DNA of 64,000 nucleotides from Marinicella marina (GTDB lineage Bacteria > Pseudomonadota > Gammaproteobacteria > Xanthomonadales > Marinicellaceae), in assembly GCF_030065545.1 (NCBI RefSeq), contig NZ_JASJNC010000005.1, forward strand, positions 210,679 to 274,678. Direction: 5' to 3'. Under the pieces are notes generated by a model. That model did no database searches. It was not told the origin of the DNA and saw nothing but the letters and a program-made list of their open reading frames with translations. Below are positions 57,508-64,000 of the stretch, one piece after another; position 1 is the first letter of the stretch; the number at the start of each line of letters is the position of its first letter. The position numbers and the translations under genes are program-made.

Positions 57508-58245
57508 TCAGGGTGTATCACTTTTAAGCTGCTGCCACTTTTTATCACGCCAATGATAAATCAAAAAACTGGTTGGGCCCAGCAGTGCATAGGTGAATCC
57601 AGTATAAGGCACGTGTTCATCAGCCACCCAGCCAGGTAACAGGAAGGCCAACACACAAACCAGCATGATGTCCAAGCGCATGAACAATTCGGTTTTTGCA
57701 CTGAAAGTTTCCTCAGCTGATAACTTGAGTGGTGCCTTGCGTCTGATGGCATGGGCGTAAAAACCCATGAAGATAAAACCAATCATAAAGAAACCCGCGG
57801 CAAAGTACTGAAACAGCCAGCGCAGTTCATCGAAGGTTTGGAGAGAGAACTCACTGGGTAAATAACCATCAGTCAGCCATGAAAACAGGCCTTGAAACAT
57901 CATTTTCAAGGGATATATAAAGATCAGAACCACCACCACTAAGGTCGCTGATAACAGCACCGTTATGCCATCGTCCAAACCAAATTTACGGCTCCATTTG
58001 TTGTGCGCGTGCCAAATAAAAATAATTTGCATCACACTGAGCACAAAACCTGGGATCAGTTTTGAGATGTCTAGTAACTCTGGCACGCTGCTGGGAATCT
58101 GGTCAATCGAAATCACCAACATGGTCACGGCAAAAGCAAAAGCCGCATCAACAAACACCTCGATGCGGGTCATTTCTACACCCCGCATGCGGAAATTATC
58201 TTCTACCGGGCATTGCGCCAGGAATTCATCACTCAGTGGCTGCAT
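57508..58245 (-). CDS. TMEM175-family potassium channel-like membrane protein
   Basis: The 245-residue protein has about six membrane helices. The first helix region RIEVFVDAAFAFAVTMLVIS carries the TMEM175 (DUF1211) signature RxxxFxDxxFAxxxT, and FIWHAHNKWSRKFGLDD lies in the following helix. Bacterial TMEM175 proteins form K+-permeable channels as tetramers of six-helix subunits. The physiological role here is not evident. Single gene between the three-repeat protein and uvrA. Confidence 0.85.
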   Translation of the reverse strand: MQPLSDEFLAQCPVEDNFRMRGVEMTRIEVFVDAAFAFAVTMLVISIDQIPSSVPELLDISKLIPGFVLSVMQIIFIWHAHNKWSRKFGLDDGITVLLSATLVVVVLIFIYPLKMMFQGLFSWLTDGYLPSEFSLQTFDELRWLFQYFAAGFFMIGFIFMGFYAHAIRRKAPLKLSAEETFSAKTELFMRLDIMLVCVLAFLLPGWVADEHVPYTGFTYALLGPTSFLIYHWRDKKWQQLKSDTP

Positions 58246-58301
58246 CTATCTAATTCGTGTTAAATCGAACAAATCATATCACAGCAAAATACTCAAGGGG
58301 C

Positions 58302-61127
58302 TCACAGCATGCCTTTGAGAAAAGCGCCGGTGTGTGAGGTTTTGTGTTTGGCTATTTTCTCAGGCGTGCCCGTGGCGATGATTTTACCGCCACCGTTACC
58401 ACCTTCTGGCCCCAGATCAATGATCCAATCGGCCGTTTTGATCACATCCAGGTTGTGCTCAATCACCATAATGGTGTTGCCGTTGTCACGCAAGCGATGC
58501 AGCACTTTAAGCAGTTGTTTGATGTCAGCAAAATGCAAACCAGTGGTTGGTTCATCCAGGATGTAAACGGTTTTGCCGGTATCACGTTTGGACAGTTCTT
58601 TGGCCAGTTTAACCCTTTGCGCTTCGCCACCAGAGAGGGTGGTGGCATTTTGGCCCAAGGTGATGTAACTCAAGCCCACATCCAGCAGTGTTTGTAATTT
58701 TGTGGCGATGGTTGGGATGGCAGAGAAAAATGGCAGCGCATCTTCAACCGTCATGTTCAACACTTCATAGATGTTTTTGCCCTTGTATTGGATGTCCAAA
58801 GTCTCGCGGTTGTAGCGTTTGCCTTTACAGGTGTCACAAGTCACATAAACATCAGGCAGAAAGTGCATTTCTACTTTGATCACACCATCACCTTGACAGG
58901 CTTCACAGCGACCGCCTTTGACATTGAAGCTGAATCGACCGGGTTTATAACCACGGGTTCTGGCTTCAGGGGTGTTAGAGAACAAATCTCGAATCGGTCC
59001 AAACAACTGGGTATAAGTGGCAGGGTTTGAACGGGGCGTGCGGCCGATGGGTTTTTGATCAATATCCACCACTTTATCGAACAAATCGATGTTTTCAAAC
59101 TTGTCGAATGGTTGGGCCTGATGTGAGGCGCGGTTCAAATGATTCGCCAGCACCTTATAAACGGTCTCATTGATCAAAGTGGATTTACCAGAACCGGAAA
59201 CACCGGTGATACAAGTCAGTAAGCCGGCTGGGATTTCTACGTTGACATTTTTCAGGTTATTACCCGAAGCGCCTTTGAGTTTAAATAACTTTTTCTTATC
59301 AACTGGGTGGCGTTTTTTTGGCACTTCAATTTTCAAAGCGCCCGTCAGGTACTGACCAGTGATTGAATCTGGGTTGTCACAGATCTCTTGGGGTGTGCCC
59401 TCTGCCACGATGTAACCGCCATGTACACCAGCGCCGGGTCCTATATCGACCACATGATCGGCCATGCGCACTGCATCTTCATCGTGTTCAACCACAATCA
59501 CGGTGTTGCCTAAGTTTTTCAGGTTAACCAAGGTTTTTAATAGTTTTTCATTGTCCCTTTGGTGGAGGCCGATGGAAGGCTCATCTAGCACGTACATCAC
59601 ACCGACCAAACCAGCACCAATTTGCGAAGCCAAGCGAATGCGCTGTGCTTCACCCCCCGAGAGTGAATCGGCTTTGCGGTCCACCGTTAAGTAGTTCAAC
59701 CCCACGTTGACCAAAAAGCTCAATCGTTCACGGATTTCTTTGATGATTTTTTCCGCGATTTGGGCCTTTTGGCCTTCGAGCTGAAGGCTTTCAAAATGAT
59801 CCAAAGCACCGGCAATTGACATGGCATTGATTTGTGGCAGTGGTACGTCATTGATAAATACATTTCGCGCCGCTCGGTTCAGTCGTTGACCTTCGCAGGA
59901 AGGACAAGGTTTCTTGCTGATGTATTTGTTCAGTTCCTCACGCACCATGGATGATTCGGTTTCTTGGTAGCGCCTTTTCATGTTGTTGGCGATGCCCTCA
60001 AACGGGTGGTTGCGCTCGTATTGCCCTTTGTCACTGTAATAAGTGAACTTGATGTTTTTATCACCGCTGCCGAAAAACAACACGTCTTTGGTCTTTTGCG
60101 GTAGTTCTTTTAAAGGTGTGTTGACATCAAATTTGTAGGCTTTGGCCACCGCTTGTAGCAGTTGAAAATACCAACCATTGCGTTTGTCCCAGCCACGCAC
60201 AGCGCCATCAGCCATGGATAAATCTTCATTCATGATGATGCGCTCAGGATCAAAATACTGACTCATGCCCAAGCCGTCACACTCAGAACAAGCACCATTG
60301 GGTGAATTAAAGGAGAACAAACGTGGTTCCAGTTCACTCAAAGAATAATTACACACTGGACAGGAAAACAGCGAACTGAACAGTAGTTCAATGGGCTCCT
60401 CATCCTCACTCTCGTCAAAGGATACCACTTGTGCCAAGCCCTCAGATAAGGCCAATGCAGTCTCAAATGATTCAGCCAAGCGCTGGGTGATGCCGGCTTT
60501 GACTTTGAATCGGTCCACCACCGCCTCGATGCTGTGTTTTTGTTTTGGGTTCAGCTTCGGCAGGTCATCGATGTTGTAAATTTTTGCATCTATGCGCACC
60601 CGCACAAAACCAGAACCACGCAGTTGTTCCAGTAACAACAGGTGCTCGCCTTTGCGGTTACGCACCACCGGTGCCAATAACATCAGCTTCCGGCCTTCTT
60701 CCAAAGCCAATACCTTATCGACCATCTCTGATACTTCTTGCGCTTCCAGTGAAATGTGGTGGTCTGGACAACGTGGCGTGCCGATGCGTGCATACAACAA
60801 GCGCAGGTAATCATAAATTTCGGTGATGGTGCCGACCGTTGAACGTGGGTTGTGTGAGGTGGATTTTTGTTCGATTGAAATCGCTGGTGACAAACCCTCA
60901 ATATGATCCAAGTCAGGCTTGTCCATCATTGACAGAAACTGCCTGGCATAAGCCGATAAAGACTCTACATAGCGGCGCTGGCCCTCAGCGTAAATGGTAT
61001 CAAAAGCCAAGGATGACTTACCTGAACCAGACAGGCCAGTGATGACGATGAATTGGTCTCTTGGCAGGTCAATGTTAATGTCTTTGAGGTTGTGGGTTCT
61101 CACCCCTCTGAGTGAAATAGATTTCAT
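58302..61127 (-). CDS. uvrA: Excinuclease ABC subunit A
   Basis: UvrA is the damage-recognition ATPase of nucleotide excision repair. The 941-residue length matches E. coli UvrA (940). Both ABC modules are intact: Walker [15 protein letters not shown] and [13 protein letters not shown], signatures [12 protein letters not shown] and [12 protein letters not shown], and zinc modules with CPVCNYS...CSECDG and CEACQGDG...CDTCKGK. I saw no CTG-N10-CAG LexA box upstream, although the uvrA of many relatives is SOS-regulated. The usual divergent ssb is absent; a 56-residue membrane protein gene takes its place. Confidence 0.97.
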   Translation of the reverse strand: MKSISLRGVRTHNLKDINIDLPRDQFIVITGLSGSGKSSLAFDTIYAEGQRRYVESLSAYARQFLSMMDKPDLDHIEGLSPAISIEQKSTSHNPRSTVGTITEIYDYLRLLYARIGTPRCPDHHISLEAQEVSEMVDKVLALEEGRKLMLLAPVVRNRKGEHLLLLEQLRGSGFVRVRIDAKIYNIDDLPKLNPKQKHSIEAVVDRFKVKAGITQRLAESFETALALSEGLAQVVSFDESEDEEPIELLFSSLFSCPVCNYSLSELEPRLFSFNSPNGACSECDGLGMSQYFDPERIIMNEDLSMADGAVRGWDKRNGWYFQLLQAVAKAYKFDVNTPLKELPQKTKDVLFFGSGDKNIKFTYYSDKGQYERNHPFEGIANNMKRRYQETESSMVREELNKYISKKPCPSCEGQRLNRAARNVFINDVPLPQINAMSIAGALDHFESLQLEGQKAQIAEKIIKEIRERLSFLVNVGLNYLTVDRKADSLSGGEAQRIRLASQIGAGLVGVMYVLDEPSIGLHQRDNEKLLKTLVNLKNLGNTVIVVEHDEDAVRMADHVVDIGPGAGVHGGYIVAEGTPQEICDNPDSITGQYLTGALKIEVPKKRHPVDKKKLFKLKGASGNNLKNVNVEIPAGLLTCITGVSGSGKSTLINETVYKVLANHLNRASHQAQPFDKFENIDLFDKVVDIDQKPIGRTPRSNPATYTQLFGPIRDLFSNTPEARTRGYKPGRFSFNVKGGRCEACQGDGVIKVEMHFLPDVYVTCDTCKGKRYNRETLDIQYKGKNIYEVLNMTVEDALPFFSAIPTIATKLQTLLDVGLSYITLGQNATTLSGGEAQRVKLAKELSKRDTGKTVYILDEPTTGLHFADIKQLLKVLHRLRDNGNTIMVIEHNLDVIKTADWIIDLGPEGGNGGGKIIATGTPEKIAKHKTSHTGAFLKGML

Positions 61128-61303
61128 TTGTTAGGCGATAATCAAACCCATCATTGTAACCAAAAAGCGTGATGATTATGTGGGTAAAGTCAGAAAGATT
61201 GTAGGCCTGTGCCGCAGCCCAATCGGTTAAGTCGATAAACAGGCATGCACCTTGAAAATCTTGACAGCCCTTAAGGTATAATCATGCCTTTTGGTGGAAA
61301 ACA

Positions 61304-61474
61304 ATGAGTCAAAGAACCCTGATTCTCATCGCCACAGCGATTTTAGCCTTGGCCCTTTACACCGCTGGTTTCAAGACCGGTACCTTTGTGCTATTCGGTT
61401 TGGCCGTGTTGGCCGAATTGTATTTCTGGTTTAAGCTGTTGGGCGAGCGGAAAAAGGATGACAGTGATAATTAA
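61304..61474 (+). CDS. 56-residue membrane protein
   Basis: A short frame (ATG 61304 to TAA 61474) encodes two membrane helices (LILIATAILALALYTAGF and TFVLFGLAVLAELYFWFKLL) and a charged tail (GERKKDDSDN). A TATAAT at 61277-61282 with TTGAAA 19 bp upstream could be its promoter. Clean hydrophobic pattern, a promoter and an otherwise empty gap argue for a real gene. The first REPIN element begins 6 bp after its stop. Confidence 0.6.
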   Translation: MSQRTLILIATAILALALYTAGFKTGTFVLFGLAVLAELYFWFKLLGERKKDDSDN

Positions 61475-61479
61475 GTCAA

Positions 61480-61551
61480 GTAGGGTGGGCTCTGCCCACC
61501 AATTAGTTTGAAGACTTGTCATACATTTTTGATTGGCGGAGCCCATCCTAC
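61480..61551. repeat. REPIN-like element, copy 1
   Basis: This 72-bp element has inverted ends GTAGGGTGGGCTCTGCC and GGCGGAGCCCATCCTAC. Each end is a GTAG tetranucleotide followed by a small hairpin (GGTGGGC-TCT-GCCCACC on the left). Two REP sequences in inverted orientation with a linker of about 30 bases make a REPIN. Copies 2 and 3 lie at 63193 and 63643, and all three are preceded by TCAA. Confidence 0.8.
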
Positions 61552-61634
61552 ATTCTTTATTCGAATTTTGGCAATGACAATGGACACCAGCGCATGCTGG
61601 GGATTCAAGCAAGTAAAGTGAGAGCAATTAATTT

Positions 61635-62168
61635 ATGAACCACCAACAATCACAACAAGACATGCGCAGCGCCTATGCCAGCGGTGCAACCGGTGCTTTG
61701 GCTTCGGGTCTGATTTGGACATTGGCTGGAGTTGTTGGCTTATTGATCTCAGAAAAAGCCAGCATGCTCGCCTTGTTTTTTGGTGGGATGATGATTTTCC
61801 CCTTATCTGTACTGCTCTCCAAGCTGCTCAAACGCAGCGGTAAACATGACCCAAACAATGACCTGCGCCACCTGGCGTTTGAGGGATTGGGTATTTTATT
61901 CGCCGGCTTGTTCATTGCTTTTGTGGTGGCCCAATACAACAGTCTGCTGTTTTTTCCCATTATGCTGTTGATCATCGGTGCCAGGTACCTGACGTTTCAG
62001 AGCATTTATGGCTTAAAGATCTATTGGTTGTTGGGTGGCTTACTGATGCTGGCGGGTTTTATGCTGACCATCTTTTCATTGTCATTCATCGCTGGTGCTT
62101 TTATCGGTGGCGGCATAGAGATCGTGTTTTCATGGCTGATTTATGTCCAAGGGCGCAAGGCGGACTGA
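61635..62168 (+). CDS. DUF7010-like membrane protein
   Basis: This 177-residue protein has about five or six membrane helices. The start (AYASGATGALASGLIWTLAG) and FFGGMMIFPLSVLLSKLLKRSGKHD match my memory of the DUF7010 family of predicted membrane proteins. Function unknown. Plus strand, after REPIN copy 1. Confidence 0.65.
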   Translation: MNHQQSQQDMRSAYASGATGALASGLIWTLAGVVGLLISEKASMLALFFGGMMIFPLSVLLSKLLKRSGKHDPNNDLRHLAFEGLGILFAGLFIAFVVAQYNSLLFFPIMLLIIGARYLTFQSIYGLKIYWLLGGLLMLAGFMLTIFSLSFIAGAFIGGGIEIVFSWLIYVQGRKAD

Positions 62169-62227
62169 GCCCATCGTGCAGATGAATGGTTATATAAATG
62201 CATAAATATTAAGGATTTGCGGATATC

Positions 62228-62251
62228 AATGCATTCGTGCCCGTATATCCG
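62228..62251 (+). repeat. 24-bp repeat, left copy
   Basis: AATGCATTCGTGC, then three variable bases, then TATATCCG; 21 of 24 bases are identical to the copy at 63958-63981 in the same orientation. The right copy lies in the integron integrase upstream region, so this could be an attI-like remnant. The surrounding gap 62169-62407 has no gene. It contains an imperfect inverted repeat (62329-62342 with 62369-62380) and a GTTAAGT at 62391-62397 that fits the integron core-site consensus GTTRRRY, 11 bases before the next start codon. Confidence 0.5.
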
Positions 62252-62407
62252 AAAATGCCCTGTTATTGATGCACACAATAAAGTCCTACCGTCTGAAAAA
62301 TCAATGACTTATAATAAATTGCTTCAAATAACGTGCATTAATAACAGGAAAATCAGATGGTATCAGGCATTAATGTGTTAATAATAAATTGTTAAGTGCT
62401 AGAGTGA

Positions 62408-62857
62408 ATGAAGATACTCTCGAAACTAAAACTGATTTCTTCGGTAATCCTCTTATGCTGTATATTTTTGCCAATAGCAAAATGTAGTAAAGCTGTCGAA
62501 GAAGGTTATAAAGGTGAGCCGCCAACTTTCGATATTTATGTATACGGTCAAGAATTAAACGAAGAATCAATAATTCCAGTTCTATCGTGGTCATTGCCAT
62601 TAATATTTTCTGTTCTTGCTTTAAGGTATGGCAATAGTGTTTTTGTAAGCTTGCTGCAAGTTTCGGCAGGGTGCGCAGCAGTCTATTCAGGTTTTTGGAT
62701 ATTTATTTGGTCTAAAAGTCTTTTATGGCCGGCATACTTAGCTTTAATATCTATGGCTGTATATTGTGCCAGTGCAGCTATAGCAAGCTTTGTTCATATT
62801 AAACAATGGCACTTAACAAAAAGCTCAAAGGCGACGCCAAAAAGTGGCGCGCTTTAG
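62408..62857 (+). CDS. Small membrane protein, possible cassette gene
   Basis: The 149-residue protein has an N-terminal hydrophobic segment (LISSVILLCCIFLPIA, possibly a signal or first helix), a hydrophilic loop (KCSKAVEEGYKGEPPTFDIYV) and three more helices, and a short Lys/Ser-rich tail. No family is recognised. It is AT-richer than the core genes. It is the first of three small plus-strand genes in a cassette-like run, and a GTTRRRY core-site match stands just before it. Confidence 0.6.
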   Translation: MKILSKLKLISSVILLCCIFLPIAKCSKAVEEGYKGEPPTFDIYVYGQELNEESIIPVLSWSLPLIFSVLALRYGNSVFVSLLQVSAGCAAVYSGFWIFIWSKSLLWPAYLALISMAVYCASAAIASFVHIKQWHLTKSSKATPKSGAL

Positions 62858-62877
62858 CTTGGCGTTACTCGTAAATA

Positions 62878-63180
62878 ATGAAAAATATAGGAAAACTTAT
62901 TTGTGCTCTTGACTCTGCAGCAGGTTACTTTGATTCTCGTGGCTTTTCACATTGGGCCAGTGAAGCGCGTCATTCAATAAAGTTAATCGAGTCTGGCGAT
63001 CAGACTGTTATTGAAAAGCTATATTTGAAGTACGCGCCTACATGCGAGGTGGAGGAGCTATTTATTACTGAATACGAAATAGAAGATGAAGCAGAAGTTG
63101 TTGCTTTAAATCAAACACTGGCCGAAGTAATTAATGATACGTTTAAGGCGATAGAGCATGTTGGTAGTGAGAACTTCTAA
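62878..63180 (+). CDS. Small acidic protein (DUF6966-like), possible cassette gene
   Basis: The 100-residue soluble helical protein carries CALDSAAGYFDSRGFSHWASEARHSIKLI. The combination of an N-terminal helix, an HWA segment and a second helix resembles the DUF6966 family, often found as a lone small gene in accessory DNA. The second half is very acidic (EEL, EYEIEDEAEVV). It starts 20 bp after the previous stop. REPIN copy 2 begins 12 bp after this gene. Confidence 0.6.
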   Translation: MKNIGKLICALDSAAGYFDSRGFSHWASEARHSIKLIESGDQTVIEKLYLKYAPTCEVEELFITEYEIEDEAEVVALNQTLAEVINDTFKAIEHVGSENF

Positions 63181-63192
63181 CAAAAAAATCAA

Positions 63193-63264
63193 ATCAGGTG
63201 GGCTTTGCCCACCAATTAGTTTAAAGACTTGTTATATACCTCTGATGGGCGTAGCTCATCCTGG
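63193..63264. repeat. REPIN-like element, copy 2 (degenerate)
   Basis: Same 72-bp length and internal sequence as copies 1 and 3, but both GTAG ends are mutated (ATCA on the left, CCAG when the right end is read in reverse). The left hairpin GGTGGGC-TTT-GCCCACC is intact. It is an older or decaying copy. Confidence 0.75.
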
Positions 63265-63355
63265 CACGTTCTTTCCGTGTTCTCACGTCGGAGCGAGAGT
63301 GAATGATTTAAATCAAGTGAACATGCTATCAATTGGAAAAATGACCATCGACACA

Positions 63356-63373
63356 TGACAATTCGAACTGTCA
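63356..63373. promoter_or_regulatory. Near-perfect 18-bp palindrome
   Basis: TGACAATTCGAACTGTCA is palindromic with one mismatched pair. It lies 35 bp before the small membrane protein gene at 63409, where an operator could sit. Confidence 0.35.
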
Positions 63374-63408
63374 GCCCTATGATAATTATCTATATACAGG
63401 AGGTTTAA

Positions 63409-63615
63409 ATGATATATTTCAGCTTAGCGGCAGTCTTACTCTTCATCACTTACAGGGATTATGCCAATGACGAAACAGACACCATATTTCTGATTGATTG
63501 GTGGCTTTGGTGCGATGTCAGTAAACATGACACACCTTTACTTTACTGGGCTTGTATTGGCGCGCAATTGGTTGCCGTTTTTGGTTTATTTATTTGTGGG
63601 TTTAAGAGCATATAA
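63409..63615 (+). CDS. 68-residue membrane protein, possible cassette gene
   Basis: A strong AGGAGG ribosome-binding site precedes the ATG. The protein has two hydrophobic helices (MIYFSLAAVLLFITY and YWACIGAQLVAVFGLFICGF) separated by a Trp/Asp-rich loop (IDWWLWCDVSKHDTP). No family is recognised. Third of the small plus-strand genes; REPIN copy 3 follows 27 bp later. Confidence 0.6.
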   Translation: MIYFSLAAVLLFITYRDYANDETDTIFLIDWWLWCDVSKHDTPLLYWACIGAQLVAVFGLFICGFKSI

Positions 63616-63642
63616 ATGCCATTAAGCCAATTGTGAACTCAA

Positions 63643-63714
63643 GTAGGGTGGGCTCTGCCCACCAATGAGTTTAAAGACTTGTCAAACATCTCTGATGGGC
63701 GGAGCCCATCCTAC
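63643..63714. repeat. REPIN-like element, copy 3, inserted in the integrase gene
   Basis: This 72-bp element has ends GTAGGGTGGGCTCTGCC and GGCGGAGCCCATCCTAC, as in copy 1, and both REP hairpins are intact (right one: GATGGGC-TCC-GCCCATC in reverse). Its right end supplies the TAG stop that ends the integrase fragment. No clear target-site duplication is visible. Confidence 0.8.
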
Positions 63715-63923
63715 AAGGCTTGATTTTGAGTTGCTGCTGAAACATTTCTTTCTTTGGCTAAATGGCTTAGAAATATTTCAATCTCTACTTTTCCCATTTC
63801 TTGTGGGTGTCTTTTGCCATGAAAAACAATATATTTCTTTATCCAATAAATGTAAGTTAATTCTGTATTTTCACTGTAATGTAAAAATTTTATTTTTAAT
63901 GCAACACGATCTAATAATTTCAT
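63711..63923 (-). pseudogene. intI: Integron integrase (IntI), N-terminal fragment
   Basis: Seventy residues from the ATG at 63923 match the N-terminal SAM-like domain of integron integrases: FLHYSENTELTYIYWIKKYI, then FHGKRHPQEMG, IEIFLSHLAKE and VSAATQNQAL. After QAL the frame hits TAG, the first bases of REPIN copy 3, and none of the catalytic domain (Arg-His-Arg-Tyr) is present on either side. The gene is therefore a dead remnant. In integrons attI and cassettes lie upstream of intI, which here is toward and beyond the right edge. The open frame extends 21 codons further upstream, but the family start is at 63923. Confidence 0.8.
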
Positions 63924-63957
63924 AAAATGCACGTTTACCCGGTAATCAGCGTAAATT

Positions 63958-63981
63958 AATGCATTCGTGCAAATATATCCG
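63958..63981 (+). repeat. 24-bp repeat, right copy
   Basis: Same sequence as 62228-62251 (21 of 24 identical). It lies 35 bp upstream of the intI start codon, where attI would be. An inverted repeat (ATATATCC / GGATATAT) follows at the window edge. Confidence 0.5.
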
Positions 63982-64000
63982 CCCATAACTGGATATATGT

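Noticed and set aside
62857..62880. GGCGTTACTC read as an attC end
   Set aside because: It breaks the GTTRRRY consensus, and no matching RYYYAAC partner was found upstream.
63158..63358. 66-codon frame over REPIN copy 2
   Set aside because: Translation of the repeat element itself; similar frames arise at the other copies.

Overview
The window looks like chromosome from a marine-type gammaproteobacterium with moderate-to-low GC. It carries a fused chorismate mutase/prephenate dehydrogenase (TyrA), AcnD/PrpF methylcitrate-cycle enzymes, a surE-pcm-nlpD operon, a rimB-rimK pair, a RoxA-type ribosomal oxygenase next to purB, PhoB behind a Pho box, and many exported peptidases. Marinicella or a relative in the Lysobacterales/Xanthomonadales neighbourhood fits this mix, but that assignment is inference. 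No rRNA, tRNA or CRISPR array was seen.

Layout. 1-5.5 kb: edge-truncated AraC-type regulator, tyrA, and exported proteins (CsgG-like, a head-repeat coiled-coil protein with a small partner, fasciclin, CIA30). 5.5-11 kb: the 2-oxoglutarate dehydrogenase operon sucA-sucB-lpd. 11.4-13.2 kb: a lectin-trypsin protease broken by one in-frame TAA. 13.5-19 kb: acnD and prpF, separated by an M28 peptidase and a cold-shock gene. 19-30.5 kb: two diguanylate cyclases, a TauE-type transporter, a second gene broken by an in-frame TAA, a crotonase, a saccharopine-dehydrogenase-like oxidoreductase, an exported M17 aminopeptidase and an SDR. 30.5-36.7 kb: lipase-like hydrolase, roxA-purB, exported peroxiredoxin, cytosolic-type carboxypeptidase. 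36.7-40.5 kb: a third diguanylate cyclase and surE-pcm-nlpD. 40.6-41.4 kb: a compact membrane protein/XRE regulator/micro-ORF cassette with a tandem operator over its promoter. 41.5-49.6 kb: hemF, aldo/keto reductase, a large M14 carboxypeptidase, parC. 49.6-61 kb: esterase-rimB-rimK-MaoC overlapping operon, truD-transporter-aldolase operon, phoB, TMEM175-like channel, uvrA.

The last 2.7 kb differ in character. They hold small plus-strand genes of cassette type, three 72-bp REPIN-like elements (paired GTAG-hairpin REP sequences in inverted orientation), a 24-bp repeat seen twice, and the N-terminal piece of an integron integrase whose stop codon is supplied by a REPIN end. This is the most unusual part of the window.

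Functional themes are central carbon metabolism (OGDH, methylcitrate cycle), c-di-GMP synthesis (three GGDEF proteins, no EAL or HD-GYP protein here), secreted proteolysis, and ribosome/protein modification (RimK, RoxA, Pcm, TruD). All functions come from motif recognition by eye; no database search was run.
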